Shown here piece after piece: positions 47,420 through 56,424 of a stretch of 64,000 bases of DNA. Position numbers and translations under genes: made by a program. The DNA lies in the NCBI GenBank assembly GCA_019550975.1, contig SDWH01000019.1, positions 19,943 to 83,942 on the forward strand, in the 5' to 3' direction. This DNA is from Bacteroidales bacterium SW299. Its GTDB lineage: Bacteria; Bacteroidota; Bacteroidia; Bacteroidales; Bacteroidaceae. The notes under the pieces were generated by a model. It did no database searches. It worked only from the letters and a program-made list of their open reading frames with translations, and was not told where the DNA came from. Numbering within the stretch: the stretch's first letter is position 1; every line of letters starts with the position of its first letter.

Positions 47420-47875
47420 ATGGCAATGCAAAGAAACTATTTTACGGTATTGTTTTTCCTGAAGAAATCAAAGCTGCTAAAAAATGGAGAAGCACCAATC
47501 TGTATGCGTATCACAATAAACGGAAAACGTGCAGAGGTACAAATCAAGCGAAGTATAGATGTTACAAAATGGAATACGCAAAAAGAATGCGCGATTGGCA
47601 GGGAAAAGAAGTATCAAGAAATAAACCACTATCTTGATACGATAAGAACTAAAATCCTTCAAATTCACCGTGAACTTGAGCAGGACGGTAAACCTATTAC
47701 AGCAGATATTATAAAAAATATCTATTATGGAGAACACTCTACTCCCAAAATGCTGCTTGAAGTATTCCAGGAACACAATTCGGAATATCGGGAATTAATG
47801 AACAAGGAATATGCCGAAGGTACTGTACTTCGATACGAACGTACAGCAAGATATTTGAAGGAGTTTATCAGTTGG
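47420..47875 (+). pseudogene. Truncated tyrosine integrase (N-terminal part only)
   Basis: About 150 codons match the N-terminus of the integrases of Bacteroides mobile elements: arm-binding domain (NYFTVLFFLKKSKLLKNGEA, ICMRITINGKRAEVQIKR) and the start of the core-binding domain (PKMLLEVFQEHNSEYREL, EGTVLRYERTARYLKEFI). Near 47875 the similarity stops and the frame runs into the antisense of a MATE gene for about 75 more codons. The catalytic domain is gone, so it cannot recombine DNA. It is the integrase expected next to attL. Confidence 0.85.
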
Positions 47876-49011
47876 AATATAAATGAAACTCCCAATACAA
47901 TAAAGAATATTGCAGAAATCCTTATGAACAAAGCTGCATTCTCAATAACATCAATCTCTGAGGAATCAATAAACAACAGAACCAATTCTTTTGAGAAACT
48001 CCAAACAATTATATTCAATATTAAAACATATACTATTACTATTTTTAAAGCTAATTTTATTCCTAACCATATTCTTTCAGGTTTTCCGGCACCATAGTTC
48101 TGTCCACTATAAGTAGCCATAGCTATACCAAGACTTTCAAGCAAACAGACAAAAAATATTTTAATTCTCATTGCGGAAGTATATGCAGCAATATAAACAG
48201 TTCCAAGAGAATTATTGGCACTTTGCAGCATAATCATCCCTATAGCTATTATTGAAACCTGCAGTCCCATAGGAATACCTATATACAATAACTGCCTTGC
48301 AATTCTTAAATCAAATTTTTTATCGTGTTTGGAACCCTTAAGTATATCATACTTTCTGTAAATGTATATATAACAAAGTAAGGCTGATATTCCTTGTGAA
48401 AGCACCGTTGCAATAGCTGCACCAGTTACACCCCAATCCAATAAGAGAATAGTCAATAAATCCAATAATATATTTATCAGAGTTGATAAAGCCAAAAACA
48501 AAAAAGGTGTTCTACTATCTCCAATAGCACGTAGAATACTTGAAAAAAGATTATAGAAGAAAGTAAATGAAATACCCAAAAATGTAATGAGCAAATATAT
48601 ATAAGCATTATTCATTATCTTTTCAGGAGTTTTCATCCAACCCAATATATCCGAGCACAACAGGCTTGTTATTATGGCAATCATTATAGACATTACTGCT
48701 GAAATCTTCAGACTAATAAAAATCTATCTACGCAATGTCAAATAATCATGTGCACCAAATTTCTGAGCCATAGGGATTCCAAAACCACAACAACAGCCTG
48801 TACAAAATCCCAATATAAGGGTTATCACAGAAGTACCTGCACCAACAGCCGCAAGAGAGTTTATACCTAAAAATTTACCAACTATTACTGCATCAACTAT
48901 AGAGTATGTCTGCTGGAGAAGATTGCCCAACAAAAGAGGGACTGTAAAATTAATCAAAACAGTCAATGGAGATCCAGATGTCATATCTCTATTACTTGCT
49001 ATTTTCAACAT
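47876..49011 (-). pseudogene. MATE-family efflux protein gene, broken
   Basis: From 49011 the product begins as a normal MATE transporter (TSGSPLTVLINFTVPLLLGNLLQQTYSIVDAVIVGKFLG). A single in-frame TAG follows at codon 96 (LTLRR-stop-IFISLK), and the same frame continues for about 270 codons through membrane helices (IPMGLQVSIIAIGMIMLQSANNSLGTVYIAAYT). Near 47876 it collides with the integrase fragment and loses its C-terminus (normal length is about 450). Two independent defects indicate a pseudogene. Confidence 0.85.
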
Positions 49012-49042
49012 ACCAGAATTTATATACTTAAAAATGACTACT

Positions 49043-49071
49043 AAATAAAAAAATCCCCCAGACAGGGGATT
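49043..49071 (-). terminator. Terminator after the HD-domain gene
   Basis: AATCCCC/GGGGATT hairpin (49052-49071) followed by a T-run on the minus strand. It separates the HD operon from the MATE pseudogene. Confidence 0.85.
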
Positions 49072-49110
49072 CCTTCATTTAGATCTTACTACAATATAAA
49101 AACAGTATTC

Positions 49111-49632
49111 TCAAGCTATATCATAAAATCTGTTAGCTTTCAAATACATATCTTCTAAACATTGTATTCCTGATTGTGTTCTAAATATCTTATTTCTTAC
49201 ATTCTCAATCATTTCAGCAGAGAATCCATCCTCGAATATATTAACAAGAAAGTCTGCTTCAACAAGCAACTGATAATCTATTCCACTGATATTTGTATAT
49301 GTGTGATGATGACCGACTAACCAACAAACCCGTTCTATCTGTTCACATGTATAATTACCTGTTTTTATCAAGAGTTTCTCCGCTTCTGCCGGACCTTCAA
49401 GTTCCTGATGTTTTCCATCACAAATTCCATACTTCTGTTCACATATACGTATGCCAATATCATGAACAATTGCTGCTGTTTCAAGAATAAAAAGAGTTTC
49501 TTCGTCCAATTGTTCTTGTCTTCCAAGCAATGAAGCAAAATTATATACTTTGATAAAATGTTGTATTCGTTTAGCATCGCCCCGATAGTATTCTATCATA
49601 GAGGAAATTAGCTGCAAATGTGTTGTATTCAT
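49111..49632 (-). CDS. HD-domain phosphohydrolase
   Basis: A 173-residue protein with an HD metal-binding domain: first His in RIQHFIKVYNFASLLG, the HD pair in AAIVHDIGI, further histidines in GHHHTYTNISG and the closing Asp in LVEADFLVNI. Such proteins hydrolyse phosphomonoesters or nucleotides, but the substrate cannot be predicted. Last gene of the five-gene minus-strand operon, 39 bases after the RIC gene. Confidence 0.88.
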   Translation of the reverse strand: MNTTHLQLISSMIEYYRGDAKRIQHFIKVYNFASLLGRQEQLDEETLFILETAAIVHDIGIRICEQKYGICDGKHQELEGPAEAEKLLIKTGNYTCEQIERVCWLVGHHHTYTNISGIDYQLLVEADFLVNIFEDGFSAEMIENVRNKIFRTQSGIQCLEDMYLKANRFYDIA

Positions 49633-49671
49633 AATTTCATTCTGTAAAAATAGGATTTACGTCATAATTAA

Positions 49672-50382
49672 TCATCTTACCCATTCTCTCTCCAATTTCT
49701 CAAATTGAGGAAATAGAATATTATTTTCAATGAATATATGCTCAAATAAATCCTCCACAAACGTTTCCAGTTCAACCATCATCTGTTCATAATTTATACA
49801 AAGATTTTCATCCGGTACTCTAAAACCGTTTGTAATCTTTCTCAAATGCATATAGCGCATCCTTTCATTTTCATGCTCCATTGTCATTACTCTGATAGGA
49901 TTTGAAATTGTTCCACAATGCATAGTCTCTATATATTCTTCATTATGTGAAGCATCGAACAATTCATACAAATATGGGAATAACACACTCTCTTCTTTCT
50001 GAAAATGCGATTCCAAGTCGTGCATTGACAACTTAACCTGATTAAACAATTCATTTAATTCAGGATATTCCATTCCATAATTGTCCTTCACATTCTCAAT
50101 CATAGAAAGAAGATAAGCCCCTTTTTCCTTTGTATTCCTGTGATGATACTTTATAATATAATCTAAAAGCAAATCTAAAGGCCATAAATAAAATGGTGTC
50201 CCCTGATGTGATATATTTTCCAAATCGTGGAGGACTTCATCTATATTAGCACTATTTTCTCCAGATAAATCTTCCAAACTCATATTTCCATTGCAATAGT
50301 CTATCCCATATCTGAAGAAAACAGACGCACTTGCAGAGTTTTCTAAGACAATATCCTTTACTTTCTTACATCTAAGTTCCAT
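49672..50382 (-). CDS. RIC-type di-iron protein (YtfE/ScdA family)
   Basis: A 236-residue protein of the repair-of-iron-centres family, which restores Fe-S clusters damaged by nitric oxide or oxidants and can act on NO. The N-terminal DUF542-like part is IVLENSASASVFFRYGIDYCNGN; it has one Cys where many homologues have CC. The hemerythrin-like bundle supplies iron ligands (YIIKYHHRNTKEKG, LESHFQKEESVLFPYLYE, MTMEHENERMRYMHLR, FEHIFIENNILFPQFE). Its place in an island with nitrite reductase, which can leak NO, fits this role. Confidence 0.9.
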   Translation of the reverse strand: MELRCKKVKDIVLENSASASVFFRYGIDYCNGNMSLEDLSGENSANIDEVLHDLENISHQGTPFYLWPLDLLLDYIIKYHHRNTKEKGAYLLSMIENVKDNYGMEYPELNELFNQVKLSMHDLESHFQKEESVLFPYLYELFDASHNEEYIETMHCGTISNPIRVMTMEHENERMRYMHLRKITNGFRVPDENLCINYEQMMVELETFVEDLFEHIFIENNILFPQFEKLEREWVR

Positions 50383-50473
50383 AAAATCAATATCTATTTT
50401 AAAATATTATGCAATAATCATTTTATATATCAAGATTTCACACTCTAGATAATTAATAACATCAAACAACATA

Positions 50474-51346
50474 TCACCTATTATTTCTGTCTTGAGAGAT
50501 ATTCATTCTATATCTGAGATTTTCTTTCTGTAATTTAGTATAATTCTGGTAGAATGGAAAAACCGGCCCAAAACCTGTCCCGAAAGAAAATTTTGCTCCA
50601 TAACTTATGGCCTTATGAATAAAATCTTCAGATTTATCTATTGCATCAATAATATTCCATCCTCTTGCTAAATAAGTAGCAATAGATGATGCGAACATAT
50701 CACCCGTTCCATTCACATTCTTTGTTTTAATTATAGGTTTAATATATTCCCTAAAATCACCATTTTGTGGACAATAAAAATAATCTGCAAGTTTATCTTT
50801 ATATGGCACAGATTTTATTATCACAGAATTACCCCAAATAGAAAGTTCCTTCAAGTCGTCTAGAATCCCATGTATATTCAATTTTCGCCCGAGTAGAATC
50901 TCTGCCTCTCGCATATTAGGTGTAATGATAGTGGCTAGTGGCATCAGTTTCTTTTTATAACAAAAAATAGCTTCATCTTCAAGAAGTTGATCACCCGAGG
51001 AACTAACCATAACAGGATCTACCACCAACGGTATACCAGCATAGTTTTTTATCGTCTCAGAGACTTTCAATACCAAATCTTTCGAATACAGCATTCCAGT
51101 CTTAATACAGTCAGCCCCGACATCCTCCATAAAAGACTGTATTTGAGACACTACCATATCAACAGGTATTAAACAAACATCCTTTACATGCTCTGTGTCT
51201 TCATCAACAACACATGTGATAGCCCCTGCAGCGTATCCTCCACATGCAGATATTGCCTTGACATCTGCCTGTATCCCTGCAGAGCCAAGAGGTTCACTAC
51301 CTGCTATAACAAAAACCCTGTAAGGGACCTTTCCTTCCTTAATCAT
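50474..51346 (-). CDS. ThiD-family kinase (hydroxymethylpyrimidine/pyridoxine kinase type)
   Basis: A 290-residue ribokinase-fold kinase. It has the ThiD start VFVIAGSEPLGSAGIQADVKAISACGGYA, the VVDPVMVSSSGDQLL segment, TPNMREAEILLG and the anion-hole/catalytic GTGDMFASSIATYLARG. Family members phosphorylate HMP (thiamine synthesis) or vitamin B6 forms; sequence alone does not decide. The usual housekeeping thiD context (thiC, thiE) is absent. It overlaps the ArgD-like gene by 8 bases, so the two are translationally coupled. Confidence 0.88.
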   Translation of the reverse strand: MIKEGKVPYRVFVIAGSEPLGSAGIQADVKAISACGGYAAGAITCVVDEDTEHVKDVCLIPVDMVVSQIQSFMEDVGADCIKTGMLYSKDLVLKVSETIKNYAGIPLVVDPVMVSSSGDQLLEDEAIFCYKKKLMPLATIITPNMREAEILLGRKLNIHGILDDLKELSIWGNSVIIKSVPYKDKLADYFYCPQNGDFREYIKPIIKTKNVNGTGDMFASSIATYLARGWNIIDAIDKSEDFIHKAISYGAKFSFGTGFGPVFPFYQNYTKLQKENLRYRMNISQDRNNR

Positions 51347-52487
51347 TCTTACATCCTAATTTATCCAAACAACATACTAACTTATCAATGAAATAATCAA
51401 CTTCCGACTTTGTAATACATAATGGAGGCAATATTCTCAGAATATTCCTACCAGAATATCCGGTAAAGATATGGTGATTGAACAGAAGCATCTCTCGGAT
51501 CTTTGACACAGATATGGCAAACTCAACTCCTATCATTAGCCCACGTCCTCTAACATCAGTGATTAATGGCGATTCAATAGAACGCAGTTTGTGTATGAAA
51601 TAATCTCCCACATTATTTGCATTTTCTATCAGGTTTTCAGTTTTCATGACCTGTATCACCGACAATGCAGCAGCACACCCAAGATGATTACCGCCAAATG
51701 TAGTTCCAAGCATTCCCTTACGAGGTTTGAAAACGTCACTTATCAGAACACCTGAAAATGGAAAGCCGTTGGCTATACCTTTGGCTACAGTAATGATATC
51801 CGGTTTAATGCCACTCCATTGATGAGCAAAGAATTTTCCTGTACGCCCGTAGCCAGACTGTATTTCATCCATAATTAGAATTGCGCCATATTGTATAGTC
51901 ACCTTACGCAATTCTTTAAGAAAATCATCCTCTGGAACTCTTATTCCACCAACCCCAGAAATACCTTCTATTATTACAGCACAAACATCTCCACTACGCA
52001 ATACACTTTCCACCTCAGCTATATCCATTCCTGAAAAATATACATTATCATTGCAATTAAGAGGAGCTGTGATCAAAGGATTGTCTGTTACCTCTACTGC
52101 TGCTGATGTACGACCATGAAAAGAGTTTCTGAATGCTATCACCTTTTTCTTTCCGGTATGGAACGAGGCTAGTTTAAGGGCATTCTCATTTGCCTCAGCT
52201 CCAGAATTTACAAAAAATGCACTATAATCAGAATACCCGGAGATTTCCCCCAATTCATATGCAAGCTTCTCCTGAAGTTTATTAACTACTGAGTTAGAGT
52301 AAAACATCAGATTCTGCATCTGCTCATACATACATTTTACAAGGTACGGATGAGAATGCCCTATTGATATTACAGCATGTCCACCATAAAAATCCAAATA
52401 TGAATTACCGTTGTCATCGTAAACATAACAACCAGAACCCCTAACAATATTTATAGGGAATATAGAATAAACATCAAACAAATTCAT
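51339..52487 (-). CDS. ArgD-like class III aminotransferase
   Basis: A 382-residue PLP enzyme, close in pattern to Bacteroides acetylornithine aminotransferase (MNLFDVYSIFPINIVRGSGC, YLDFYGGHAVISIGHSHP, NSGAEANENALKLASFHTGKKKVIAFRNSFHGRT). The PLP-binding lysine lies in IITVAKGIANGFPF, and the Asp contact in LIMDEIQSGYGRTG. It may act on N-acylornithine or a related amine; a second copy within a mobile island suggests a task other than arginine synthesis (inference). Start 14 bases after the Nim-like gene. Confidence 0.88.
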   Translation of the reverse strand: MNLFDVYSIFPINIVRGSGCYVYDDNGNSYLDFYGGHAVISIGHSHPYLVKCMYEQMQNLMFYSNSVVNKLQEKLAYELGEISGYSDYSAFFVNSGAEANENALKLASFHTGKKKVIAFRNSFHGRTSAAVEVTDNPLITAPLNCNDNVYFSGMDIAEVESVLRSGDVCAVIIEGISGVGGIRVPEDDFLKELRKVTIQYGAILIMDEIQSGYGRTGKFFAHQWSGIKPDIITVAKGIANGFPFSGVLISDVFKPRKGMLGTTFGGNHLGCAAALSVIQVMKTENLIENANNVGDYFIHKLRSIESPLITDVRGRGLMIGVEFAISVSKIREMLLFNHHIFTGYSGRNILRILPPLCITKSEVDYFIDKLVCCLDKLGCKND

Positions 52488-52501
52488 AATCTAATATTTT
52501 A

Positions 52502-53017
52502 CTACTCCATTCTTCCATACTTCATTTCATCGCCATTCTTATCGTATTGTTTACGCTTGCCTGTTGGAGGAGCCGACAAGGCTACTTTGACTACAGCTGT
52601 ACGATGAAGGCTTCTTTTAACTGCTTCCTCAAAAGCGTCCATGTGTTTTGGCAGAAAGCGTTGGCTAATTAATCTCAATGCCAAAATCTTTTCTTCATTA
52701 TCAGTAACAACCTCAGCTTTTCCAAATGCAATAGCCGAACGGTACTGAAGAGTGAAAGTTCCATCTTTAAGACCAACCGTAGGTTGGCATTTTGTAACAG
52801 CAGAAAGACATACTTCTGGATTTACTGCTATAGCATCAAGTTTATCACCTTCTGGAGCACAATGAAAATACCAAATATCATCACCATTACTGGCCAAAGA
52901 TAATGGTACTCCATATGCAGTACCGTCCGGTCTTGTAAAACTAACCGTTATATATGGAGCTTTGCGCATTATTTCCAATGCCCAGTTGCTGTCCATTTCC
53001 CTACTTACTTTTCTCAT
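52502..53017 (-). CDS. Nim-like FMN-binding protein (pyridoxamine 5'-phosphate oxidase fold)
   Basis: A 171-residue split-barrel flavoprotein. The pattern (APYITVSFTRPDGTAYGVPLSLA, IWYFHCAPEGDKLDAIAVNPEVCLSAV, YRSAIAFGKAEVV) is that of Nim and related proteins; Nim proteins can reduce nitroimidazole drugs, but most relatives in this family have unknown physiological substrates. It is the first gene of the five-gene operon and has its own promoter. Resistance should not be assumed from sequence. Confidence 0.8.
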   Translation of the reverse strand: MRKVSREMDSNWALEIMRKAPYITVSFTRPDGTAYGVPLSLASNGDDIWYFHCAPEGDKLDAIAVNPEVCLSAVTKCQPTVGLKDGTFTLQYRSAIAFGKAEVVTDNEEKILALRLISQRFLPKHMDAFEEAVKRSLHRTAVVKVALSAPPTGKRKQYDKNGDEMKYGRME

Positions 53018-53055
53018 AAAGTTCTAAATATGCTTAAATATTTGCCTAATATTAC

Positions 53056-53120
53056 AGGTAAGAACAACCTCTGTTCTATTACCTAGGTATAAAATATTCT
53101 ATAACTATACGACAAAATTA
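53056..53120 (-). promoter_or_regulatory. Promoter and leader hairpin of the Nim-like operon
   Basis: The -7 element TAATTTTG (minus strand, 53113-53120) lies about 95 bases before the start codon. In the leader, 53056-53084 forms a hairpin (AGGTAA and GAACA against TGTTC and TTACCT, with a two-base bulge), a possible operator or leader structure. Confidence 0.5.
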
Positions 53121-53332
53121 CCTTAGATGAAAAAAATACGATGTAATAAAAATGACACCATTGATATTTATTAGAGAAAATACCTGATGAAATAATCAAT
53201 CCAATACATTTTCATTCTTAACCGTATGTTTTATTCAGCGAATATTTTAAATCTAAACTTTTGAAAAGCATATAATATACATACATGAAACTTCATCTAT
53301 GAATAAAACACTATGTTCACATAATCCTCAGT

Positions 53333-53349
53333 AATCTGATAATCAGATT
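53333..53349. promoter_or_regulatory. Candidate operator: perfect 17-base palindrome
   Basis: AATCTGAT-A-ATCAGATT, centred about 67 bases upstream of the predicted start of the Crp/Fnr transcript, a usual activator position. It may be the site of that regulator (autoregulation) or control the divergent operon. Confidence 0.5.
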
Positions 53350-53393
53350 GGATATTAGTCCGGATAAAGTTTCATAATGTCGGCAGAAAATAC

Positions 53394-53401
53394 TAACTTT
53401 G
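53394..53401 (+). promoter_or_regulatory. -7 element of the Crp/Fnr-family gene
   Basis: TAACTTTG matches TAnnTTTG. It overlaps the longer possible start at 53399, so translation must begin at METIEF (53426). Confidence 0.65.
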
Positions 53402-53425
53402 TACATTTTCAAAAAGAATAAGATT

Positions 53426-54115
53426 ATGGAGACAATTGAATTTAATGACTATTATAAAGATATATTATTCTCAATACCACTATTCCGTGATTTAAATACT
53501 CATATAAAAAAGAGACTCATTCAGGAACTTGATTTTAATTTATTCAAGATTCAAAATAATGAAATAATTGCAGAACAAGGAGAAGCCTGTTCCAGGCTAT
53601 ATATCTTATTAAAAGGAGAATTAGAAGTCAATATTATTGATGCAAATGGCAATGAGGTTCTAATCGAAAATATTGTGGCCCCACGTGCATTTGCAACTCC
53701 TCATTTGTTTAAAGAAGACAACAGATTCCCCGCAACATTTAAAACGATTGAAGAGTCTATACTTCTGACAGCTACAAAGGATTCCACATTCCGTCTCATC
53801 AGTGAATGTCCTGATATTTTAAGAAGTTTTCTTTGTGTATCCGGAAAATGTAATATATGTACAACTGTACGTTTGGATGTTTTATCCAGAAAAACAATTA
53901 GAGAACGTATCCTAGTATATCTGTTTAAAAAGCAGGCTAAAGACTCTAATATCATTAAGATGCCTCATACTTTAACGCAGCTGGCTGAATATTTGAATGT
54001 TACAAGACCTGCATTATCAACTGAATTCAATAAAATGGAAAAGGAAGGATTAATAAAAAGAATACCTAATGGTAACATAGAATTAAACTTGGCTAAAATT
54101 AAAAGGCCCATATAA
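53426..54115 (+). CDS. Crp/Fnr-family transcriptional regulator with a four-cysteine cluster
   Basis: A 229-residue regulator. The cyclic-nucleotide-binding-like sensor barrel spans about residues 10-125 (QGEACSRLYILLKGELEVNI), then a dimer helix, and the winged helix-turn-helix about 183-212 (LTQLAEYLNVTRPALSTEFNKMEKEGLIK). Unusual: Cys128, Cys137, Cys142 and Cys145 are spaced CX8CX4CX2C at the sensor/dimer-helix junction, where relatives known to me have none. They could hold a metal or Fe-S centre or react with NO. It is divergent from the Nim-like operon and next to the nrf operon, which it probably controls. Confidence 0.9.
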   Translation: METIEFNDYYKDILFSIPLFRDLNTHIKKRLIQELDFNLFKIQNNEIIAEQGEACSRLYILLKGELEVNIIDANGNEVLIENIVAPRAFATPHLFKEDNRFPATFKTIEESILLTATKDSTFRLISECPDILRSFLCVSGKCNICTTVRLDVLSRKTIRERILVYLFKKQAKDSNIIKMPHTLTQLAEYLNVTRPALSTEFNKMEKEGLIKRIPNGNIELNLAKIKRPI

Positions 54116-54138
54116 TATCAAGATTAATTTCAATTATA

Positions 54139-54200
54139 ATAGAAGACCTGACAAATAGCTCATTTACTTTTATTTCATGACTATTTGCCATGTCTTCTAT
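54139..54200. terminator. Bidirectional terminator between regulator and porin gene
   Basis: Arms 54139-54158 and 54181-54200 pair over 18 of 20 bases, with a 22-base A/T-rich loop and T-rich flanks, between convergent genes. Confidence 0.75.
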
Positions 54201-54316
54201 TTTCTACTTACAGTAAATTATATGTAATTTACTCAATTGAGCGTTCTGTTTAATATACATTTTATTATCGAAACTTGAATTCAGAATAATTACCACCAAA
54301 ACTCATACAGGAATCG

Positions 54317-55603
54317 TCACTTACAAAAGATTTGTGGGTTTATATTCAGTGATATCCATCCCCAGTCTTGCCAGCTGTTATGGTTACCTCCTTTTACAAC
54401 ATCCATTGTTGAAGTCCCGAACATTACAGAATAGCCTAAAGACAAACTTACATCCTTCATTATCTTCCAGTCCAGCTGATAATCAATTTCAGATCCTAAT
54501 GAACGTTCCAGATTTTCAAGTTTCACAGCTGTAGCAAAATAATGATAATTCATTCCCATCGATACTGAAGAAGACACCTTATAACCAACTCCAATCTGAG
54601 TATCGGAAAGCCCTGGGTTATAACCTCCAATAAAATCAGAAGCATAGAAATAATCCATTGCCCCATAAAACTTATGGTGTGTTCCATATAATGGGTTGAA
54701 AGCCTTATATGTTCCGTCAGACTTATCATTTCCACTCAAGTAATCAGTTCCAACATTTACAGACCAGCTTTTATTTATATTATATGAAGCACGTGCACTA
54801 CCCATAAAAGCTGATACTGAACGTGATGATACATTCTTGCCGAACTGATAATAAAATGCACCGGATAAATTCCATTGGCCGGGAGCATATTTAATGTATG
54901 TTCCGAATGTCTGCATATATTGAGTGTCAGATTTTCTTGACTCAGCATCGCCTCCCTCCTGACCAAGATTCATTGCCATAATTGAAAACTGTAAAGGGGT
55001 TGAAGCAAAATCATAATGATACCATAAAGTCTGCATATTCTTATACAGCTTTGTCTTGCTGCTATCATAGAATGTTCCTCCTATAACATTCTCGTCATTC
55101 TGATTAAATGCAAATATACCATGAAGCTGATGCCCATTTTTTCTATATCCAATTTTCAGAGCATCGTGATAACGTCCGGCTACATTCCAGTCCAACCCTC
55201 CGAGAATACGCTCATCGTCATACGAAAGAGCCTGTCTTCCCAACTGCATAAACCAATAATCATTAAATTCAAATGCAGCCCATGCTTCATTCAATATGAA
55301 ACGGCCGTTCTTATCCACCAAGGCATCCTGTCCCCATACACCTACATGCTGAGCAGAGAATTTCAGAGAAAGGCGTTGACGTTCATATCCCAATGAAAGT
55401 CTGGCACGTTCATTTATAAAACCGGACGGCAAATCACTTTCATTACGCGGATACAATGCTCCATTACGGTATTCACCTCTTGTACGAATCTGGGCCGAAA
55501 CAAAAAATTTGTCTTTTTCGTTATTTTCTTCCTGGGCATAAGAGATTGATACATTTCCTATAAATAAGAATGCTATCAACATAGATAAGTTTCTTCTTCT
55601 CAT
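54317..55603 (-). CDS. Outer-membrane porin, alginate-export family
   Basis: A 428-residue beta-barrel. Signal peptide about 1-23 (ending SYAQ), then strands typical of the alginate export/porin family (FFVSAQIRTRGEYRNGALYP, FINERARLSLGYERQRLSLKFSAQHVGVWG, FMQLGRQALSYDDERILGGLDW). It ends in an aromatic-rich strand. In other Bacteroidetes such porins accompany nrf genes and may let nitrite or nitrate into the periplasm; this role is inferred. Last gene of the nrf operon, 16 bases after ccsA. Confidence 0.85.
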   Translation of the reverse strand: MRRRNLSMLIAFLFIGNVSISYAQEENNEKDKFFVSAQIRTRGEYRNGALYPRNESDLPSGFINERARLSLGYERQRLSLKFSAQHVGVWGQDALVDKNGRFILNEAWAAFEFNDYWFMQLGRQALSYDDERILGGLDWNVAGRYHDALKIGYRKNGHQLHGIFAFNQNDENVIGGTFYDSSKTKLYKNMQTLWYHYDFASTPLQFSIMAMNLGQEGGDAESRKSDTQYMQTFGTYIKYAPGQWNLSGAFYYQFGKNVSSRSVSAFMGSARASYNINKSWSVNVGTDYLSGNDKSDGTYKAFNPLYGTHHKFYGAMDYFYASDFIGGYNPGLSDTQIGVGYKVSSSVSMGMNYHYFATAVKLENLERSLGSEIDYQLDWKIMKDVSLSLGYSVMFGTSTMDVVKGGNHNSWQDWGWISLNINPQIFCK

Positions 55604-55619
55604 AAATCATAAGGTTTAA

Positions 55620-56411
55620 TCAGTTCATATTATAAGTATGTATACTGCTACCTTGTGCAGACGGCAAATAATTTATTCCCCACCAGCACATCTGCAGAAA
55701 CACAAACGATAACAGTAAAACATACAAGGATGCTTTCCGTTTATTATGCATTCCTATCCTCATATGTATATATGTGAGATATGAAAACCATGTAACTGCA
55801 GCCCATGTTTCTTTTGGGTCCCATGACCAGTAATGTCCCCATGCTTCCTTTGCCCATAATGCTCCGGTCAACATACCTAGAGTCATGAATGACAATCCGA
55901 CATATACCAGGTTATCACACAAGGCCATTTCTTTGACATCGCCTTGATTTTTCTTTATCCATAAAAGATAAATTCCCATTATGTCCGAAGCCCCAAGCAT
56001 AGCATAAGCAAACATGTATATAATGACATGAGGAGCAAACCATGGGCTTTGCAACGCAGGCATCAAAGCCTTATTGTGAATTTCAGGTTTAAGAATGTTT
56101 ACACAAATGAATACTACAGACAGTATAGTACTGAATCCAAGTATCCATTTATACCTCCATCTCATATAGGTAATCAACCCAGCAAATGGCAGGAAAAAAG
56201 AATACCACAGACGGGTCTCTCCCATTGTGCGCAAAGGAGGTCTCTCCAATGAATACCACAACAAGACTATAAATGTTCCAAAGACAAGAAGTCCTATAAA
56301 AGTAAATGTACATGCTCGTATTTTGAATTCTTTAAAAGCATTCCATGAACCTATAATCCAGAACAATACAGACGCTATGGCAAAATATATAAACCAGTCC
56401 CAACTCATCAT
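55620..56411 (-). CDS. ccsA: Cytochrome c biogenesis protein CcsA/ResC
   Basis: A 263-residue membrane protein of system II cytochrome c maturation. The haem-handling tryptophan-rich motif is present (LWAKEAWGHYWSWDPKETWAAVTW, a WWD-type signature), with conserved histidines in the flanking helices. It is about the normal length for the short CcsA form. With ResB it transports and attaches haem to the CxxCH/CxxCK motifs of NrfH and NrfA. It lies 13 bases after resB. Confidence 0.93.
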   Translation of the reverse strand: MMSWDWFIYFAIASVLFWIIGSWNAFKEFKIRACTFTFIGLLVFGTFIVLLWYSLERPPLRTMGETRLWYSFFLPFAGLITYMRWRYKWILGFSTILSVVFICVNILKPEIHNKALMPALQSPWFAPHVIIYMFAYAMLGASDIMGIYLLWIKKNQGDVKEMALCDNLVYVGLSFMTLGMLTGALWAKEAWGHYWSWDPKETWAAVTWFSYLTYIHMRIGMHNKRKASLYVLLLSFVFLQMCWWGINYLPSAQGSSIHTYNMN

Positions 56412-56424
56412 ATTTCCCTATTTT

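Noticed and set aside
52502..53017. Nim-like gene as a confirmed nitroimidazole resistance gene
   Set aside because: Only the fold and family pattern are visible; many relatives have no such activity and no activating IS promoter lies upstream.
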